From contig NC_023035.1 of NCBI RefSeq assembly GCF_000507245.1, positions 1,217,501 through 1,281,500 on the forward strand: a DNA stretch of 64,000 nucleotides, given 5' to 3'. The notes under the pieces are model-generated. The model was given only the letters and a program-made list of their open reading frames with translations, was not told the DNA's origin and did not search any database. How positions within the stretch are numbered: position 1 is the first letter of the stretch; each line of letters opens with the position of its first letter. Both the position numbers and the translations under genes were made by a program. Below are positions 62,230-64,000 of the stretch, in pieces. This DNA comes from Salinispira pacifica. Lineage in GTDB: Bacteria; Spirochaetota; Spirochaetia; DSM-27196; Salinispiraceae.

Positions 62230-63716
62230 TGCCGGAAAAACAATCCAAGCCGTCAGTACTCCATCCGGTTTCAACCGATAATCCTGTATCAATCCATAAT
62301 CCTGTGTCAGCCGATATTTCAGTGTCAGCCGAAAATCCTGTGTCCGTCAACAGCCAGACGGTGCGTATGCCGGATTACACACTGTTTGAAAAACCATTTG
62401 AACCAGGCCCCGCAAATGGATCCCGCTCTTTTCTACTTGGCATAGAATTCCAGAGCCGTGAAACACTCCCCAGCGCAAGAATATTCGTTGCCCTGAATGC
62501 TTTGAAACATCATGGAACTGTTGAAGCTCTACAACCTGATTTGCAGAAAATCAGAGAACTGGAAGCTGCCGGGCAATCTCCCCAAGTGGTTTTCCTGCTC
62601 TGTAAAAGTCCTAAGCCCGGCTTTGATCCCGAAGCGGCTATTAAAGATGCAGGGCTTAAGGTGTTTTTAATACTGCGGGTAGACTCAACATCCGGAGTCA
62701 GTCCTTCAGGCCATGAATGTGAATTGGACGAATACAACTCCGAGTCTTTCGGCATCAAGCTAGAGAAACAGGACATTCTATCAGTTTTCCGCTTCGCGTA
62801 TAGCCGTCATGGGGAAGAAGAGCTGCCCCATCTTCTAAACCATTTGGATTCCGGTCAGCAATCTCCCGCAGCTCTTTTTCACTTCATAACTGTACACACA
62901 CTCACTCAGCTAACACGATTCCCGGACAGAATGCTGAAGCTGAATCTTCAATGCAGGGTATCCTGTATTCACCCTCAAATCCAAATGCGGCTTAAGGAAA
63001 TCTGCGCATTGGCGCTGAATAACAGTATCCGCCATGGAGAAAAGAACCTGGACATACACATTTCCCTTCTCCCCGATCAGGAAAAAACAATGGTTTTCCA
63101 GTATCGAGAGAATACCCCCCTCAGTACCGCACAAACTGAAGCTCACAACAGGGAACCCCGGCAAGCCTCTTCCCGAGAAACAAATCCGGCAGCCGGGATG
63201 GATGTAACGGATTCAATATCCGGCGCAGGACTTGGAATGGATGGAATCCGGCGCCTGGCCTTGAGCATCAGTCCAAAATCCAGCATGCCGGCAAAGGGCT
63301 CTTCAACAATAAACATCACCTTTTCCCGGGAGCTGAGCTATCAACCGTTGATCTACATAGAAGATTTGGGAGGAGAAATACGGGCTGTCCCCCTATACAG
63401 AGTTGCCGCAAGAGAACCGTTCGCCAAGGCCCGTCTAATCTACTCGGGAGAAAACTCCTGCCATTACAACACCAGAATGATGGGCCCCCAACCCCTTCAC
63501 TTCGGGTACGAACTTTTGGAACAGTACAGTCTGGAAACTGAGGGCACGGGAGAGAAATCAAGGAATGAACCGCAAATCCTGCTGCTATATTGTCCCGGCG
63601 GCGGCTACGGTACATTTCTTATAAAGCGGGTAGTGGGGGCTGGAAGGGAGTTTGTATCTGTGGATGCTGATACTGTCTGGAGTGATCAGAAAGGATGCAG
63701 AGTTATCCTTTTATAA
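62205..63716 (+). CDS. CheA-like protein, linker, ATPase-like and CheW-like parts
   Basis: The frame is open from 62073; ATG 62205 has only GGAAA upstream, so it is probably the continuation of the 61819 frame. A linker with NPVS repeats (about 25-45) leads to a domain of unknown type (to about 190). An HATPase-like part follows, with an N-box-like LNNSIRHGEKNLDIHISL near 270 and a G-box-like GAGLGMDGIRRLALSI near 345. The last 125 residues (YIEDLGGEIRAVPLYRVAAR) resemble the CheW-like P5 domain of CheA. The motifs are degenerate, so kinase activity is uncertain. Confidence 0.65.
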   Translation: MEDSENRMMPEKQSKPSVLHPVSTDNPVSIHNPVSADISVSAENPVSVNSQTVRMPDYTLFEKPFEPGPANGSRSFLLGIEFQSRETLPSARIFVALNALKHHGTVEALQPDLQKIRELEAAGQSPQVVFLLCKSPKPGFDPEAAIKDAGLKVFLILRVDSTSGVSPSGHECELDEYNSESFGIKLEKQDILSVFRFAYSRHGEEELPHLLNHLDSGQQSPAALFHFITVHTLTQLTRFPDRMLKLNLQCRVSCIHPQIQMRLKEICALALNNSIRHGEKNLDIHISLLPDQEKTMVFQYRENTPLSTAQTEAHNREPRQASSRETNPAAGMDVTDSISGAGLGMDGIRRLALSISPKSSMPAKGSSTINITFSRELSYQPLIYIEDLGGEIRAVPLYRVAAREPFAKARLIYSGENSCHYNTRMMGPQPLHFGYELLEQYSLETEGTGEKSRNEPQILLLYCPGGGYGTFLIKRVVGAGREFVSVDADTVWSDQKGCRVILL

Positions 63717-63755
63717 CGCCCCAAACAATGTGGAAGTCAATCAAAATGCTGAATT

Positions 63756-63789
63756 CTCCGGTTAGCTAGGAAACACCACCTAACCGGAG
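63756..63789 (+). promoter_or_regulatory. Hairpin covering the SD of the transposase-like gene
   Basis: CTCCGGTTAG (63756-63765) pairs with CTAACCGGAG (63780-63789) over a 14-nt loop. The second arm contains most of the GGAGG site (63786-63790) for ATG 63796. It would limit translation when the message folds. It could also be part of an IS end. Confidence 0.6.
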
Positions 63790-63795
63790 GACTCA

Positions 63796-64000
63796 ATGAA
63801 TCCACTTCTTCCCCATTGCCCCAATCCCAGCTGCATCTACTTTGATGAAAGCGAGCTGATCCCCAACTGGTATTACATCCATGGCCGCTACTCCAGCAAA
63901 ATCAATTATGGTATGCCCCGTTTCCGCTGCCGGGAATGCGGAAAAACCTTCGGTCACACCACCTTCTCCATCGATTACTACGTGAAAAAGCGGGTCGATT
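63796..64000 (+). CDS. Transposase-like zinc-ribbon protein, cut by the window edge
   Basis: At least 68 residues, open at the right edge. Two cysteine pairs (HCPNPSC near residues 7-13 and CRECGKTF near 44-51) form a zinc ribbon, followed by HTTFSIDYYVKKR. This layout is usual at the N terminus of insertion-sequence transposases and related DNA-binding proteins. GGAGG lies before the ATG, inside a hairpin. The catalytic domain, if any, lies beyond the window. Confidence 0.65.
   Translation, partial: MNPLLPHCPNPSCIYFDESELIPNWYYIHGRYSSKINYGMPRFRCRECGKTFGHTTFSIDYYVKKRVD

Overview
The window comes from a spirochaete, most likely a free-living member of the Spirochaetales. The evidence is a flagellar/motility block in the Treponema/Borrelia arrangement that includes the spirochaete-type genes flbB, flbD and fliY. 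The species cannot be fixed from sequence alone. Nearly every gene is on the + strand, GC is moderate, and strong Shine-Dalgarno (SD) sequences often take the form GGGAGGGGA.

Layout. (1) 1-1.7 kb: 3' end of a 23S rRNA gene, a 5S rRNA gene, then a dense run of palindromes, direct repeats and a MITE-like inverted-repeat element. (2) 1.7-14.6 kb: a minus-strand lipoprotein, an outer-membrane barrel candidate, cheW, a DegT-fold protein without its catalytic lysine, nadK, recN, three spirochaete proteins of unknown function, a zinc-ribbon methyltransferase, a DUF4912 protein and a GH57/DUF1957 protein whose catalytic Asp is replaced by Ser. (3) 14.9-24.2 kb: a reduced dcw (division and cell wall) cluster, mraZ-rsmH-ftsL-murF-mraY-ftsW-ftsQ-ftsA-ftsZ, headed by four MraZ-box-like repeats; ftsI, murE, murD, murG, murC and ddl are not in it. 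(4) 24.2-31.0 kb: xerD, deoC, a TPR lipoprotein, dprA, xerC, hslV, hslU. The order dprA-xerC-hslV-hslU-flgB resembles Firmicutes. (5) 31.1-60.6 kb: flgB flgC fliE / fliF fliG fliH fliI fliJ flbB fliK flgD flgE flbD motA motB fliL fliM fliY fliO fliP fliQ fliR flhB flhA flhF flhG, a membrane protein, fliA (sigma-28) and a FapA/DUF342 protein. (6) 60.7-63.7 kb: a short acidic protein, a SwrB/DUF6115-like protein and an unusual CheA-like protein. (7) 63.8 kb to the edge: the start of a transposase-like zinc-ribbon protein behind a hairpin that covers its SD.

How the genes work together. Regions 3 and 5 encode septal division and peptidoglycan precursor synthesis, and the basal body, export apparatus, stator, switch and hook of periplasmic flagella. 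FlhF/FlhG place the flagella and FliA drives late genes. The CheW and CheA-like proteins would feed chemosensory input to the FliM/FliY switch.

Most notable observations. (a) FlgE keeps Lys165, but residue 178, the Cys that forms the lysinoalanine hook cross-link in Treponema denticola, is Ser. (b) Four genes (rsmH, fliK, fliY and the CheA-like gene) are each broken by a one-base deficit located at, or best placed at, a G or C run. This is either systematic sequencing error or real homopolymer variation. (c) Read through its break, the last long gene gives an HPt - linker - HATPase-like - CheW-like protein, a divergent CheA-type kinase at the end of the flagellar cluster. (d) Structured repeats directly downstream of the 5S gene reuse the 5S 3' end.
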